This document shows, in pieces, positions 1 through 10,906 of a stretch of 64,000 nt of DNA (position 1 is the first letter of the stretch; each line of letters starts with the position of its first letter). Under the pieces are notes generated by a model, which saw only the letters and a program-made list of their open reading frames with translations, searched no databases and was not told the origin of the DNA. The stretch comes from Macrothele yani (Eukaryota; Arthropoda; Arachnida; Araneae; Macrothelidae). The position numbers and the translations under genes are program-made. The stretch lies in assembly GCA_039090855.1 (NCBI GenBank), contig CM076996.1:47644469-47708468 (forward strand). Direction: 5' to 3'.

Positions 1-4
1 ACGT

Positions 5-405
5 ATGTCTAGTGCCCACTATCGTGAATTGCTCGCTAACTCTGTACACTCAACAATGTTGCACCTTTTTCCGAATGGCGACGGTGACTTCCAAGATGAC
101 AATGCGCGAGTCACAGGTCCTATGCTGTGCAGGAATGATTTGAGGAACACAGTTCAGACTTTGAGCATATCGATTGGCCTCCGAACTCCCCCCCCCATAT
201 CAATCCCACAGAGCACTTGTGGAACACTGTAGAACGGCATATCAAACGTCTGTGTACACCAATCATCTCCATACCTGCATTGAAGGCCGCATTACATACA
301 ACTTGGTTAGCCATACCTCCCAACTGCTTCCAGCATCTTATTGAATCGATGCCAAGTCAGATAGGTACTGTACTGTGGGGTAAAGGAGGACCTACGAAGT
401 ATTAA
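5..405 (+). pseudogene. Tc1-family transposase, C-terminal remnant
   Basis: This is the 3' part of a Tc1/mariner-type DDE transposase, cut off by the left window edge. The second catalytic aspartate lies in QDDNAR near position 94. The WPPNSP motif follows around 175-190. The catalytic glutamate is in the EHLWN context near 210. Between them a run of about ten C residues breaks the frame, so the protein is read in two frames. The C-terminus is typical of the family (ESMPSQI near the end, last residues GGPTKY) and stops at 403-405. I see no terminal inverted repeat downstream, so the copy is probably decayed at that end as well. Confidence 0.85.
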
Positions 406-763
406 ATAGGTGTTCAGTGATCACTCAGTTTATGTACACATTGCGTGGCGATACATGCGGTCTTGACAACTACTTGAAAGCGGCCACAATTTGAAGTCCC
501 TCCATCCTTTCTGTTGGGCGGCTAGGTATCCGAAGGCACAGAAGTCTCTGTTCATTCGCCCGAGCCCTGGATGAAGCACGGTTATGGAGCAATGCATCCG
601 CTCCATAACCCTGTGAACGCAACCGAAAATTAGGAACTGGCAACTGCTTTAGATACTCACGTAAGCGGCTAAATCCCCGAACAACGACTTTCACTTTGGA
701 AATAGTATAAAAATTTGATAAAATTTATGTCCATATATGGATAAAAAAAATTATACCTTGTTC
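406..763. other. non-coding spacer with one perfect hairpin
   Basis: No gene recognised. A perfect 11-bp inverted repeat (GGTTATGGAGC at 580-590, its complement at 600-610) surrounds a 9-nt loop. An open frame on the minus strand at 470-694 resembles nothing I know. Confidence 0.5.
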
Positions 764-1213
764 CAGTGGCGGCTCTTGACCAGAGAAACTGGTGAAGTGT
801 TGCAAAATGAGACCATGAAAAAGAATGTCAGTTCTTCTATCTTTTAAGGAAGCATAGCGGTCAATGATGTTATCTTAAAACGGCGGTTTAACAAAGATCC
901 ACGTCGGCGCTCTTCACGGTCCCGGAGTGAAGTGACTTGGAACTGCGGCTCTTATCTCTTCACATGGCCTATGCACAGTTACAAGGTCGTCTGTTCAGCA
1001 ATTCGTAGGGCCATTTGAAACGGCGTGCTCACACTTCTAGCTTGCTTTTAGAAACGGGAGAGCTTTCGTTTCAAAGCCACAGCATATCCAGAAATCATTC
1101 TTCTAAACGAAAACGTGATTAATTTTAAGAATCCGTCCGCTAAATCATTCGAAGAATTTTTTTTTTAATAAATTTTAGGCACTTTACTTTCTTCACCCGA
1201 CGAGCCGCCACTG
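764..1213. mobile_element. 450-bp hAT-type MITE
   Basis: The segment starts with CAGTGGCGGCTC at 764 and ends with the exact complement of these 12 bases at 1213. Terminal repeats opening with CAG are typical of hAT elements. The 8-base flanks (755-763 region and 1214-1221) match at only about five positions, so the target duplication is decayed or the family assignment is loose. No open frame of note lies inside, consistent with a non-autonomous element. Confidence 0.65.
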
Positions 1214-2277
1214 CTTTTATCTGAATAAATGTTTTCATGAAGACCTAACTTCAAAACTTAATCCACTTCAGATAAAATCTTCCCATTAAGTTATGCGGAC
1301 AATTTAATACTTTTTAAAAGAAAACTGCTTAAACCTGAAAATCGAATGCAAGGAAATTTTAAGTAATTCATATCTTTTGAAATTCTAATTCTTACCTTGT
1401 ATGTCTTAGCGACCGAATCTGCCACTCATTTTGATCTCCGATAAAAGAAAAAAATTGTCTGCTTCCAACGACTGGATAGTTGAAAATTTAGCTCGGTTCT
1501 GGTAAAAAAATATCTGATATTTCGTCGTTTGAATGACGTTTCAAAATTGATGACTACCCAAGCTTCTAAAAAAAATGAAAAAAGAAAGATGAATAAATTA
1601 CTCCGAAAAAACAATCTTCGTTTTAAATCTTCTAGAAAATTTAACAGAATTAAAAAATGCACTTATGCCCGTCACTTTAACGAAGACAAATTTTACGTGT
1701 GTCTTTAGTGCTTTTTCTCTCCTTCCTCGTACGTTGAACGCCGCCTCTTGTAGGGTCGCGGACGTTGTCATAGTGATTTATCCACTATCATCTATCTTTC
1801 AGTTGGCTTGTCATCTTCACTAAGTCCCTTACAAACTGTAATGTAAGCAGTACACTTTGTGACGTGCGTATCCCCATGTTTTTTTTTTTTTTTTTTACAG
1901 GCCACACTAGGACAAAAACAAAATGTAAAATGCTCACTCAAGTAAGTTGACGAAAATGTGCAGAAGATGACGAAAGTGTGTAGATGAATGACTTTCTAGG
2001 GAGTCGCGTGTCTTAAATAAATAAGCTCACCTTAAGCAAACCAACGCCACGGATAAAAGCACATCTTTTAATCAAGGGAGGAAACTGTCCTAGTTTAAAA
2101 TGCACAAATTACAATCACTCGCGCCACTCGATTACGACAGATGCATTTACTTCAAACTAAAACCAAATGTTAACATCTATATGTTCCTTTGTTTAATAAC
2201 ATGCATAATGCAAAACACAGTTCGTTAACTGTTTTTTACTGTGAAAGGTATTGCGTCCACTTTTAAACGTGAATATA
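1214..2277. other. AT-rich non-coding stretch
   Basis: AT-rich sequence with a T tract near 1880-1897. I see no gene, RNA or recognisable element. The open frame at 1426-1662 (minus) is low-complexity and looks accidental. Confidence 0.4.
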
Positions 2278-2333
2278 ATGGCTTTGGAAACAGACGAGTC
2301 TTATTCTGCCTGGGAACACGAGTATTCCACATC
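2278..2333 (+). CDS. possible first coding exon (speculative)
   Basis: An ATG at 2278 opens a 19-codon frame (MALETDESYSAWEHEYSTS) that runs directly into a consensus splice donor, GTAAGT at 2334-2339. The local base composition is more balanced than the AT-rich flanks. I do not recognise the peptide and cannot see a partner exon, so this may be chance. It is listed because an open start joined to a perfect donor is the pattern of a small initial exon in a gene with long introns. Confidence 0.15.
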
Positions 2334-2718
2334 GTAAGTTATCTATCCTTCTGGGAAATCACGAAAATGTGGTTTCTTCGATAATGTTCTTTTATTGGAG
2401 ATATTTTTGAACGTTCCCCACATTAGCCTCACTTGTTTTGCACAGGGAGTCGATGCGAGTTTTTTTTTTTTTTGTTCTGCCTTAAAAAGGAGGATAGAAT
2501 AGAGAATTTATTTAGAAATAGAATGTAACTTCAGCGGATGCTTCAGTTGTTTTGCTTCTTGGTTAGCTCAGTGGAAAGTCCTCTTTCTAGAGAAGCGTGT
2601 TTTGCTAACTTGTTAAAGCTTCCCGCTGGTTCGCTTGTGAAGAGTACGAAGCGTAATAACTATTATTTTAATCCGTTTTAAATCATGAATGAGAGTTTAT
2701 CCCTGTTCGCCGTTTTCT

Positions 2719-3406
2719 ACGCTTTCCAACCGTAGGTTGAAGAAGCGTATATGCTCCAGTTTTGTTCGTCTGTCTGCCTGCCTGTCTGTCTGTCCGCACG
2801 ATAACTCGCGTAAAAAAGTTCCATTTCGATGAAATTTTAGCATGTGGTAGGGGACAACCTGGAGACGAACCCTATTGAAAACGGATCCATTCCATCGCCC
2901 TTATGCGTCATAATTTACGTAAAAATGCTTCGATTGCGACAAAACTTTATCATGTTGTTCCGGAGGTATACTGAACCGGTTCTGTTGAATATCATCGAAA
3001 TTGGATCAAAGGTTAGGGCACAGGAGCGAGATTTATTCCACAGCCATTATCCTCATAACTTGACAAAAAATGCTTCTATTGCGACGAATTGCAAAACGTT
3101 GTTCCGTTACAACTTCGGAAGCAGTTCCGCCAAAAATGTTTTTGTCAGCAATTGCGAGCAGTGCGCGTGCGTGAGATTCGTTAGCCATTATTTTCGCACG
3201 ATAACTTCCGTGAAAATTGCCCGATTTAGATGGGAATTTTAATTATAAAACGGCTTATGAGTGGTAGCTCTTGATAATAGAAATAGGTAACACGGGTACA
3301 AAGAGATTTTTAATTTTTATATATGTGAACCTCTAACGTTATACTATAGCTTAGTTCCCTCAAAACCAAGGCATTTTCCTATGATTTCTGGTATGTTGGA
3401 AAGCGT
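2719..3406 (+). repeat. dispersed element with internal tandem units, copy 1
   Basis: Bounded by ACGCTTTCCAAC (2719-2730) and its exact complement (3395-3406). A second copy lies inverted at 55951-56645, and homology extends about 40 bp past the right boundary in both (to about 3447 here). The interior holds diverged repeats of about 130 bp, each with a block like CGATAACTNNCGTAAAAAT followed by a TTCGATGAAATTTT-like block, after a run of CTGT/CTGC repeats at 2765-2795. The open frame at 2844-3242 follows the tandem units and does not look like a true protein. No transposase is visible, so the element is non-autonomous if mobile. Confidence 0.7.
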
Positions 3407-3505
3407 ATCATAATCAATGAATTGCATGATTTTACTAACTTGTTTATGCATTCAATTACTTTTAACTCTGAGTCCTGAACATAATAAAATGAAATAAGTG
3501 TGCAT

Positions 3506-3680
3506 ATTTTTTTTTCGAGGCTTAACGACACCATGAGCACTCATAGGTGAGATCTATACGCGGTCCTTAACTGAGGCAGCTGGTTCCAGGTATGGAACAC
3601 AGCCGGCGCACAAACACGTCACTCCTGCCTTATCCAAGACTCGAACTTGGGGCCACCTCCGATAAATGGCCAGGCGGGCG
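3506..3680 (-). repeat. diverged tRNA-derived SINE
   Basis: Starting from a T-run at about 3508, the segment shows in order the features of the SINE family seen better at 24857 and 31591: a GCTTAACGACACCATGAGCA-like tail, GCTGGTTCCAGG in the body, then a tRNA-like part with GACTCGAACTTGGGG as B-box complement near 3640. On the minus strand the tRNA part is at the 5' end and the poly(A) at the 3' end. Strongly diverged, so an old insertion. Confidence 0.6.
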
Positions 3681-3847
3681 GTTGGGTATTTCATCTAAAG
3701 ATTCTGGAACAAAACCCAGTTGAGATATTTTTTGCCAATGTCATACGTAACTAGCTGGTACCTCAAAAATAATTATACTCAAGATCAATTTTACACTGAT
3801 GGTGTTAGATTTTACTTACTGCCAATGTCTCAAAAATCTCCCGCTTA

Positions 3848-3886
3848 TAGCCTATTGAGTTGCAAACGGTGGTCGTTAAACCTCCA
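3848..3886 (+). repeat. SINE 3' tail fragment
   Basis: A stretch reading GCCTATTGAGTTGC, then GGTGGTCGTTAAACCTCCAA, matches the 3' tail of the tRNA-SINE family on the plus strand. The tRNA-like head is absent, as expected for a 5'-truncated retroposon. Confidence 0.65.
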
Positions 3887-5198
3887 AAAATCTCCATTCA
3901 AAGCGATCTTGGCACAAAACTCGGGCTTTGCATTCATTCATCTCACACAGGAGCTTTTGTACTCCATACGCAGTATCGTTGTCTTTTGAAAGCATTCCTG
4001 AGTCTGGTCCTTGCTTCCTCTTCCTACCTCTACTTTTCTTTCCTAAAGTTGGCCTGAATTAAACATTTTATTCATTTACCACCTCATTATTTGTTCTATC
4101 AATATGGCCTGTAACGTATATTCTACTTAACTTTCCTTTTGAGTTTCTTTTACTATGTAAATTTGAGTTCGTTCTCTTAGACATTTTCAAACCTTAACGA
4201 TATGTCTTTCCCTCAAACGAGAATGATGTTGGCAACACACTGAGGTCGGAAGAAGAGTGACGTACATGTGTGGCCGCATAAGAACGACAAATAAAAAGGC
4301 AATGCAGCGGTTGTTTACGGGGGTTATCGGGCACTCTAGCCCAAATCTCCTAGCTTCCTATTTCTAAGGGTTGTTTAAGACCTGGGGTCAGATACTCCCT
4401 TCCTAAAATCTTCTACATATCACCTGATCTGATCTGTTTACGAGGATTGATGTTATGGACGATAGATGTGCTGTTATACTGCGATTGGATGTTAAATCAC
4501 TGATACTGTATTGAGTACGCCAATAAACCGGATGTGAGTGTGGAGTAAAAATTAGTGTTGTTCACGGATTTCGGATTTTTGGATATCCGGATATTTTAGT
4601 ATCCGAAAACCGGATTTTTAGCATTCGAATAATTACCTCTTCGGGCCTTTGAAAAAGTGGGACATCATTTACATTACTATTTGCGTAAACCTTGCGAATA
4701 TGAAAACATTTGCATGCCTTAGAATTAATGTTTTTCACTTGTGTGAAGGAGTGACATTATTGTTCTTTGTTAGCTATGTACACATGTGCACCTGCCCACC
4801 AGCGAATATTAAAACAACGAAAAAAATATCCAAAAAGGCCAAATAGCCTTACGGCCTGATGATTCTGACTTAAACTTCTAAATATCTGTCCACACATTAT
4901 TATCTTCAGTTGTTGTGAAGGATTTACGGAAATAGAAAAAGTAGGATATACATTTAAATACGCCTTCTGGGACTAGAACACTGTGAATTAGTGTCTTCGG
5001 ATGTATAAAACTGTGAAATCTAGTTACATCTAATAGGATGCAAAGTGGCGACAATATGTTTCCCCAAACGGAAGTGCAATTTTTGTACGGCTCCCTAAAG
5101 TGCGTATGTGACCAGTTTTTTTTTTTTTTTGTCCATTTCCTAAATTCAATGTAACAGAAATATAAAAGCAAGTAAATTAATATTTAAAAGATTATATG
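3887..5198. other. non-coding stretch
   Basis: No gene recognised. A short degenerate repeat of CGGATAT/ATCCGA type lies at about 4565-4630, and a T-run at 5118-5132. The remaining small open frames show no family motif. Confidence 0.35.
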
Positions 5199-5465
5199 CC
5201 AGATGACGGTTTTAAATGTATGTTAGCTGAATTTAAAATTATTGCTGAGAAAATAATAGATTGCGAAACAACATTTCCAGCTGCTGAGCTGGTTAGAAAA
5301 CATAAGAAAAAAAGAATTTTTACATACGAAAATACGGGTGACAGACTGGTTTGCCGGAAAGGCATTATAAAATAATTTTGCGCTTTACTATTTTGAACAC
5401 AATGATGTTCAAAGCAGAAGAACGGTTCAAACACCTCAACATGCATAACAAGATTTTTCAAATTT
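5199..5465 (+). pseudogene. decayed hAT (zinc-finger MYM/TTF type) transposase fragment
   Basis: A basic stretch RKHKKKRIFTYEN is followed after a frame change by EERFKHL, then NMHNKIF near 5415-5455. That order (basic RKKKxF-Y, then an ERF helix, then N-x-x-F) resembles the middle region of hAT-superfamily transposases of the TTF/zf-MYM kind. Several stops and one frameshift interrupt it. The resemblance is weak and by eye only, so the assignment is tentative. Confidence 0.35.
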
Positions 5466-5978
5466 AAAATGACCTTTATTTCTTATTAACACTAGCACCG
5501 ACATAAAACTGAAATACTCTATGGACTGCCAGTTAAACTTTCAGATAGTACACACAACGAATCCTACTAAAGTCCTTCACAGTTAGTGACGAAATTGAAA
5601 TTCTTTTGACTTACGTTAATCCTAATATGAACGCATTAAGTGTTTTAGACTACATATTTTCAAACGATTTTATTAATACGTTTCCAAACACTTCAATAGC
5701 TTTATGAATATTTCTGACTGTAAGGGTCGCTGGTAATCAAATGCATATTTAATTGACCCACATTTTAAACATGTTCATAATAGGAATTTACTAATGGACA
5801 TCAAAGGAAAAAATTAATATGGTGAACTTTTATGACTTTTATATATTATTGTATTACTTTTATATATTACTGATACTTGCATGACTATCATATATAATGG
5901 ACATTTCTGGTTGGAGATGTGATGTGCCTGCACCGCAGGACGCACATGAGATAAATGCAGATAGCAGCGAGAGCATAC

Positions 5979-6050
5979 GTCCGCATAGCTCATTTGGGAG
6001 AGCGACTTACTCCGGAGTGAGGGGATCCGGTTGCAATGCCCGGCGTGGAC
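5979..6050 (+). repeat. tRNA-like 72-mer, degenerate
   Basis: A 72-nt segment with a pairing acceptor stem (GTCCGCA with GCGTGGAC), an A-box-like TAGCTCATTTGGGAGAGC and a B-box-like GGTTGCAATGCC. A second, better copy lies on the minus strand at 37735-37806. The anticodon arm pairs only with a 6-nt loop, the B-box is degenerate and no T-run terminator follows. About 15 bases of 5' flank are also shared by the two copies (GCAG-GAGAGCA type). I read it as a dispersed tRNA-derived repeat rather than a working tRNA gene. Confidence 0.6.
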
Positions 6051-8776
6051 AAAGATGATGGAGAAATTTACTTCGTCATAAAGCACAGAAGGAAAATTCC
6101 TTTGTTAAACGGGAAGGTATGAAGCCCTCCATATGTAAGCAGACATGTCGCCGGATCCATAATGAATTTCGAGCATAAGGAATAGGCGGATAATTGAAGG
6201 AAAATCACCTTAGTACCTATGGCACTTCGAATAGGGAAAGCTACTGTTAAGCTGGATCAACAATAGGAAGTAGCGCCAGGGAGTCGTCGGATGTATAAAT
6301 GTTGAACTCGAAATGTATTTAAAAACTGTATTAGTGATTCTGTAAGGTATTACAGTCGCTGGCTGTTTCGAGAAATAAATTGACAAAAACAAGATTTTGG
6401 GGCAAGCCCGTTGTGAGGACCAGTTTCGCGCGCTGAATTGTTAGGCATAGCCCCAAGGAAAAGGCCAGGGAGTTATATGCGCTTGTGCTAAGTAGGGAAG
6501 ACATAATAATTGACTGACGCAGATTCGAGTCGTGCGAGGGAGAGAAACTGAGATGAGCGAGCTCGCAGCAGAGCCTTAAGTGCATACGTAAGAAAGCTCC
6601 GGGAGTAGGGAAGCTAGTATCGGGGGTAGAGCCAGGAAGCGGTCGAGCTTAACATGTGCAGGTTAAGGCAGAAGGAATCTTGTTTTCGCTGCTATGGAGA
6701 ACAACCAGGCGGGAAATCAATTGCCTTTACAATAAAGTTCCCCTTAAGTTTCAAAAATCCTGATAGCTCATTTAAACCTGTTTTATTAATGACTGAAACG
6801 CTTTTCAGCTACGTTGATTATCGGATTATTTATAGTAAAGATGAGGCAGCGGCTTGTTGTTGAAGATAGAATAAATCATTTTTAATTGTTAAAGTGAATT
6901 AACGCAAGTATATCTAAAACTACTGCAAGCTTCGGGCAGGGAGGCCGGACATGACAGCGCCGGCCTAACACTGACGATGTCTATAACAGTTATTTCCAGG
7001 AAAAAATCGTTTTCCAAACTTAAAATCTGAAAGGATAATATTCGATCAACTATGAAACAGGAGCGATTTGCAGATTTAAGGATCATTCGTATTGAAAACA
7101 AAATTGCTACGACGTAAGATATTATTAACGAGTTTTTCAATAAAAACAGTAAGTGCTGTTAATTTTTGCTGAACTACGCATGATCGTTTGCTCGCTTGTA
7201 CTTTCAGTGTTTAGTTAATAGAAACGAATATTTTTATTTAATGTGAAAACCAGTTATTTCGGAATTCTGGTATATTTTTTATACAATTTGTTTATATTTT
7301 TCCCATATGAGAGGCTTTTTGGCTGGAATAATTTAAGAGACGCGGTTTGAACCATTACATTGGTACACTCTGCTTTGAAGGACTCGTCATGTTCCATGTT
7401 ATACGTAAATCACAACAGCCGCCCGTGGGGACAGTGATGTGTATAATATTGAGCATGGCTAAACGTTTATATCGAGGAATCACACTTTTCTTGTAAAAGG
7501 ACAGCGCGGAAACTGCCTAATTGTTGAGTTATGCGGCCGTATCTCCTAAATTAAACGTTTACATATCTTTTAATCAGATATTTGCATGAGACATTTGGGT
7601 TTGATCAAAACTGCTAATTTAGGGAAAATGGAAAATGATGTTTCTATGGGCATTTTATTTATTATACTTTATTTCTAGGTAATTGCAAAAAAATAACAAC
7701 AAGAATAAAAAAATAAAAAAATATTCTTCTTATAAGGGCCGCAAATTTGGGTTGGCACCAGGGTGTCAAGTGCGCTTGGCGCATTCCTGATGAGTGCACG
7801 CGCGTTGTAAAAAAATATACAACACAACAAGTGTTCACAGCTTCACATGTGTTGCATACAAACAGAGCAAGAACCGGCCGACATTGACGATTTGTGGTTA
7901 GAGGTCGCAAACGAATACAAAAGGTCTCAATCATTGCACTATATTTGTTTAAAACAAAGGGGGGGGGCACACCACTAGTACTTCTTACAACAGCGCGAGT
8001 GATGGAAAGGTAATTGTTTTTTTCTATGATTTTTGAATATGTCGAAAACTATGCAAATTTAGCTTCCAGGCAATATTTCCACAACCAAATTTCAGTGCCA
8101 GTCAACATTATTGCAGATGCTGAATTTCATTTCATATAATCAACCGGTTATTCCTACCAAAACAGTCCATACGTAAGTCAAGCTGCGTCCACTGTATATC
8201 GATATCTGGAGTACAACACTGACCGATGTTCTGTTCATATATTTTGTTTTATGAAGAAAGACTTCCAAGTTAATCATGTTACTATTTGAAAGCCTATATA
8301 ATGTACCTAATTCATAATTGAACTCAAAGGTAATTCGCAGTGAAAAGAATATACAGTATTATACTATATAGCGCCATAAAGAAATTACATTAAAAAACAC
8401 ACTACGCAATAACAGTTAAAATATTATGAAAGAACATCTGTATATTTTGTTCGGTGTTAAAAGGACTAGAAAGGCATTTCATGGCAATATCTGAATTCTT
8501 GTAGGAGGATTTTGAAATACAGCGAATTGTATCAATTTCACAACTCCCTCAATTTTCCCACCGACTTAATGCAACGAAAGTATAAAAAAAGGTTCAGTCT
8601 AGAATTCATCACCATTAAATTTCGTCAAAATTCAAACATGAATTTCTCTTCGCCTCTTGCTACAGCATCTTTAAACGTTTTGTTGAAGCATATTTGTCTG
8701 TGGGTGCTACAGGCTAACAACACACCATGTTTCACAAGTGATGGAAACGGGTAGTAGTCATACGCCAAACAGTAGC
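6051..8776. other. long non-coding stretch
   Basis: Mostly AT-rich sequence without recognisable genes. A GC-richer patch at 7735-7975 ending in a nine-base G run has an open minus frame of 102 codons that I cannot assign to a family. The remaining small frames look accidental. Confidence 0.35.
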
Positions 8777-8836
8777 AATAATATCAATGAAAGATCTGTT
8801 TATTAGCGTAAATACACTTCACTATTAGTAGGAAGC

Positions 8837-8864
8837 TTTCGACGCCTACGGGTGTCTTCATCAG
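8837..8864 (-). ncRNA. hammerhead-ribozyme-like core, inverted partner
   Basis: On the minus strand CTGATGA (8864-8858), a stem of GACACC with GGCGTC around CGTA (one mismatch) and GAAA (8840-8837). It mirrors the core at 9050-9077, with a slightly weaker stem II. Confidence 0.35.
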
Positions 8865-9049
8865 GATTAGAAATGATTACGTTTAAACTACAGGGGAGCA
8901 ACAAAGGTAAACAAACAACTAAAAGTTTACCTTTGAACAAAGGAAGCAAGAAAGGTAAACAACAACTAAAAGTTTACCTTTGTTGCTTCTCTCAAGCAAC
9001 TAAAAGTTTACCTTTGTTGCTTCCCTCTAGTTTAAACGTAACCATAAGC

Positions 9050-9077
9050 CTGATGAAGGCACCCGTAGGTGTCGAAA
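9050..9077 (+). ncRNA. hammerhead-ribozyme-like core
   Basis: CTGATGA (9050-9056), stem II formed by GGCACC and GGTGTC around a CGTA loop (one G-U pair), and GAAA (9074-9077). A short GC-TT-GC stem III could follow. I cannot find convincing stem I pairing between the 5' flank and the sequence after 9083, so catalytic activity is doubtful for the single copy. Confidence 0.4.
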
Positions 9078-9137
9078 GCTTGCTACTAATAGGGAAGTGT
9101 ATTCACGCTAATAAACGGATCTTTCATTGATATTATT

Positions 9138-9759
9138 ACACGTTTCATTTTTAATAAAAACTTCTAGCCATAGAATGTGAATAATTTCGGTCAACTGAAT
9201 TAAAACCGAAAATCAGAGGATAAGCTGACACATGAAATACATTAAAATTTCGAAAAGTAATATTTTCACTGTCACAGTTCTCATGTGTACACTAAGAAAA
9301 ACAGTTCAGCAAATAATATTTCTTTCATTAATGCTTAAGTTCTCATACGTACAATATGAAAACAACATAGACTGTATTACACAAATACATTCTTCATGGC
9401 ACCTTAAAATATGTCAGTGAATTTTACCTTCATGCAGACTTGATTTTAAACATGGAAAATTTCTTACCTATAAAAGAAAAGAAACATAATCAGTTTTCTA
9501 CAACAATAAACAAGAACTTTAAAAAATTAGCACTTACCAAAATGTAATAATCAGTTAACACAGACAAAAAATTTTCCTCATAGAAGTCACGCAAAACTTA
9601 AACTTTAGTAATAAAAATCCGTTCCTCTAGAACAGATTACAAGTCTTGAAATTATCTGAAATAAAATGAATGTATGGGTGTATGTATAAGCCGTTTAATT
9701 TAAAAACCGTACTCGAATTATAAACTTGATCTCTCGATGCAGTAAAACATGAATCAGTG
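9138..9759. other. AT-rich non-coding stretch
   Basis: No gene, RNA or repeat recognised. Small open frames are not conserved in appearance. Confidence 0.35.
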
Positions 9760-10094
9760 TACGAGGTCTGTCAAAATTTCCCGAACTTTTATGATAGCGC
9801 TAACAGGATGTCACACCGACGTACAGTAGGTGACGCTGCGTAGCAACGACCTTGACAAGTAACCCCTCGTTCACAGGGTCTTTTCTATTTTGATTCGTCA
9901 TTCTGCTGCATCGCTTTGTTTAAGAGTTTAGTTGTGCATGTACTGCAATTTTCAAGATGGATGAGTTTCAGGAACAGCGTATAAACATCAAATTTGGCGT
10001 CTAACTTGGGAAAACGTTTACGGACACTCATGAAATGATAAAACAAGCTTATAGTGAGCGATCAGTGCTTTTGCCGTACGCAGTGTTATGAATG

Positions 10095-10102
10095 GTTTAA
10101 GC
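10095..10102 (+). repeat. 8-bp target-site duplication, left
   Basis: GTTTAAGC, repeated exactly at 10907-10914 on the other side of the hAT element. An 8-bp duplication is characteristic of hAT transposition. Confidence 0.9.
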
Positions 10103-10906
10103 CAGGGGTTCCCAAACCTTTTTGAGACCGCGACGCCCTTCACATGTCACATTTTCCGTGCGATGCCCCTGTACCCAAAATAAAAGAAAAAAAAACATTG
10201 CCCAAATACGAGTTTGTGGTATTTTTTAAAAAGAAAATTGTCATTTACATTACTAGCTTGTATTCTTTTTAATGTAAAAATATAAAATTAGAATAAAATT
10301 ACAGAACTGAATATGAAGAAATTGATGAGATAGGCATATTTTCAAAATTTGGCTTTCGCATTTTTACAGTAATTTTAGAAACTACCTAACAGAGGTATTT
10401 GCGTCTTAAACTGATCGGGGAGCGTGTTTCTCGTCGCACAAAACATCGAATTTGGGGGACAATGTTCGTTACAGCTACGCGGATTCCTTTTTCAACGTTA
10501 ACTTTGCTTCTATACCTGGATTTTTATTACCGCCAGAGCTGAAAATCTTGCCTCGCAAAGGTAGGATGTGGCAAAAGGGAGAATTACTCTTACGGCTTTC
10601 TTACTCAATTCTGGGTACTCCTTCGCACACTGTTCCAAAACTGTGACAGAGTTTCGGAAGAGAATGTCATTTTCAGTGTGGAGTCTGAAAAAATGTCTAT
10701 TAACTATTCCTGTTCAGCAGTAGTGAAGGTTGATGGTGGATCTGCTGTAAACGGGTCTGCAACTCACTTGTGTTCATCTGCTTGTAGAGGAAAATATTTG
10801 TCAAATTGCACGTTGAGTTGAGATAGATGCTCCTTATAGTCGCGACGCCCGGGACTAAGACCAGTGACGCCCTGGGGCGTCGCGACGCACAGATTGGGGA
10901 CCTCTG
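10103..10906 (-). mobile_element. 804-bp internally deleted hAT element nested in mariner
   Basis: Ends are CAGGGGTTCCCAAAC (10103) and the complement of CAGAGGTCCCCAATC (10906), imperfect inverted repeats of hAT type. A perfect 8-bp target duplication flanks it. Both ends also carry a GCGACGCCC block. It encodes only the C-terminal part of a hAT transposase on the minus strand, so it is an internal deletion derivative. It must be younger than the mariner copy it splits. Confidence 0.9.
10430..10700 (-). pseudogene. hAT transposase C-terminal dimerisation domain
   Basis: Minus-strand reading gives EYPELSKKAVRV, LPFATSYLCEARFSAL and KFDVLCDEKH in order. This matches the C-terminal hAT-family dimerisation region of ZBED/FAM200/SCAND3-like transposases (PFATTYLCE-FSAL core). 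Upstream on the same strand, DYKEHLSQLNVQFDKYF (10764-10840) fits the preceding helical region. Stops near residues after RSKVNVEKES show it is no longer coding. Confidence 0.8.

Larger units (their letters stand above)
8777..9137. mobile_element. 361-bp inverted-repeat element with hammerhead-like cores (Penelope-related)
   Basis: Left and right arms are inverted copies over about 100-130 bp with a few mismatches, starting at AATAATATCAATGAAAGATC (8777) and ending with its near complement (9137). Each arm carries CTGATGA, then a 6-bp stem with CGTA loop, then GAAA: on the plus strand at 9050-9077 and on the minus strand at 8837-8864. This order is the catalytic core of hammerhead ribozymes, which are known in the terminal repeats of Penelope-like elements. 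The centre repeats AACTAAAAGTTTACCTTTG three times. No protein is encoded. Family assignment is inferred from the core motif only. Confidence 0.6.

Noticed and set aside
2844..3242. 132-codon open frame.
   Set aside because: It runs through tandem repeat units of a dispersed element and is not kept open in the second copy.
7662..7970. 102-codon minus frame in a GC-richer patch.
   Set aside because: No motif recognised; interrupted by a poly-G/poly-C end and without supporting structure.
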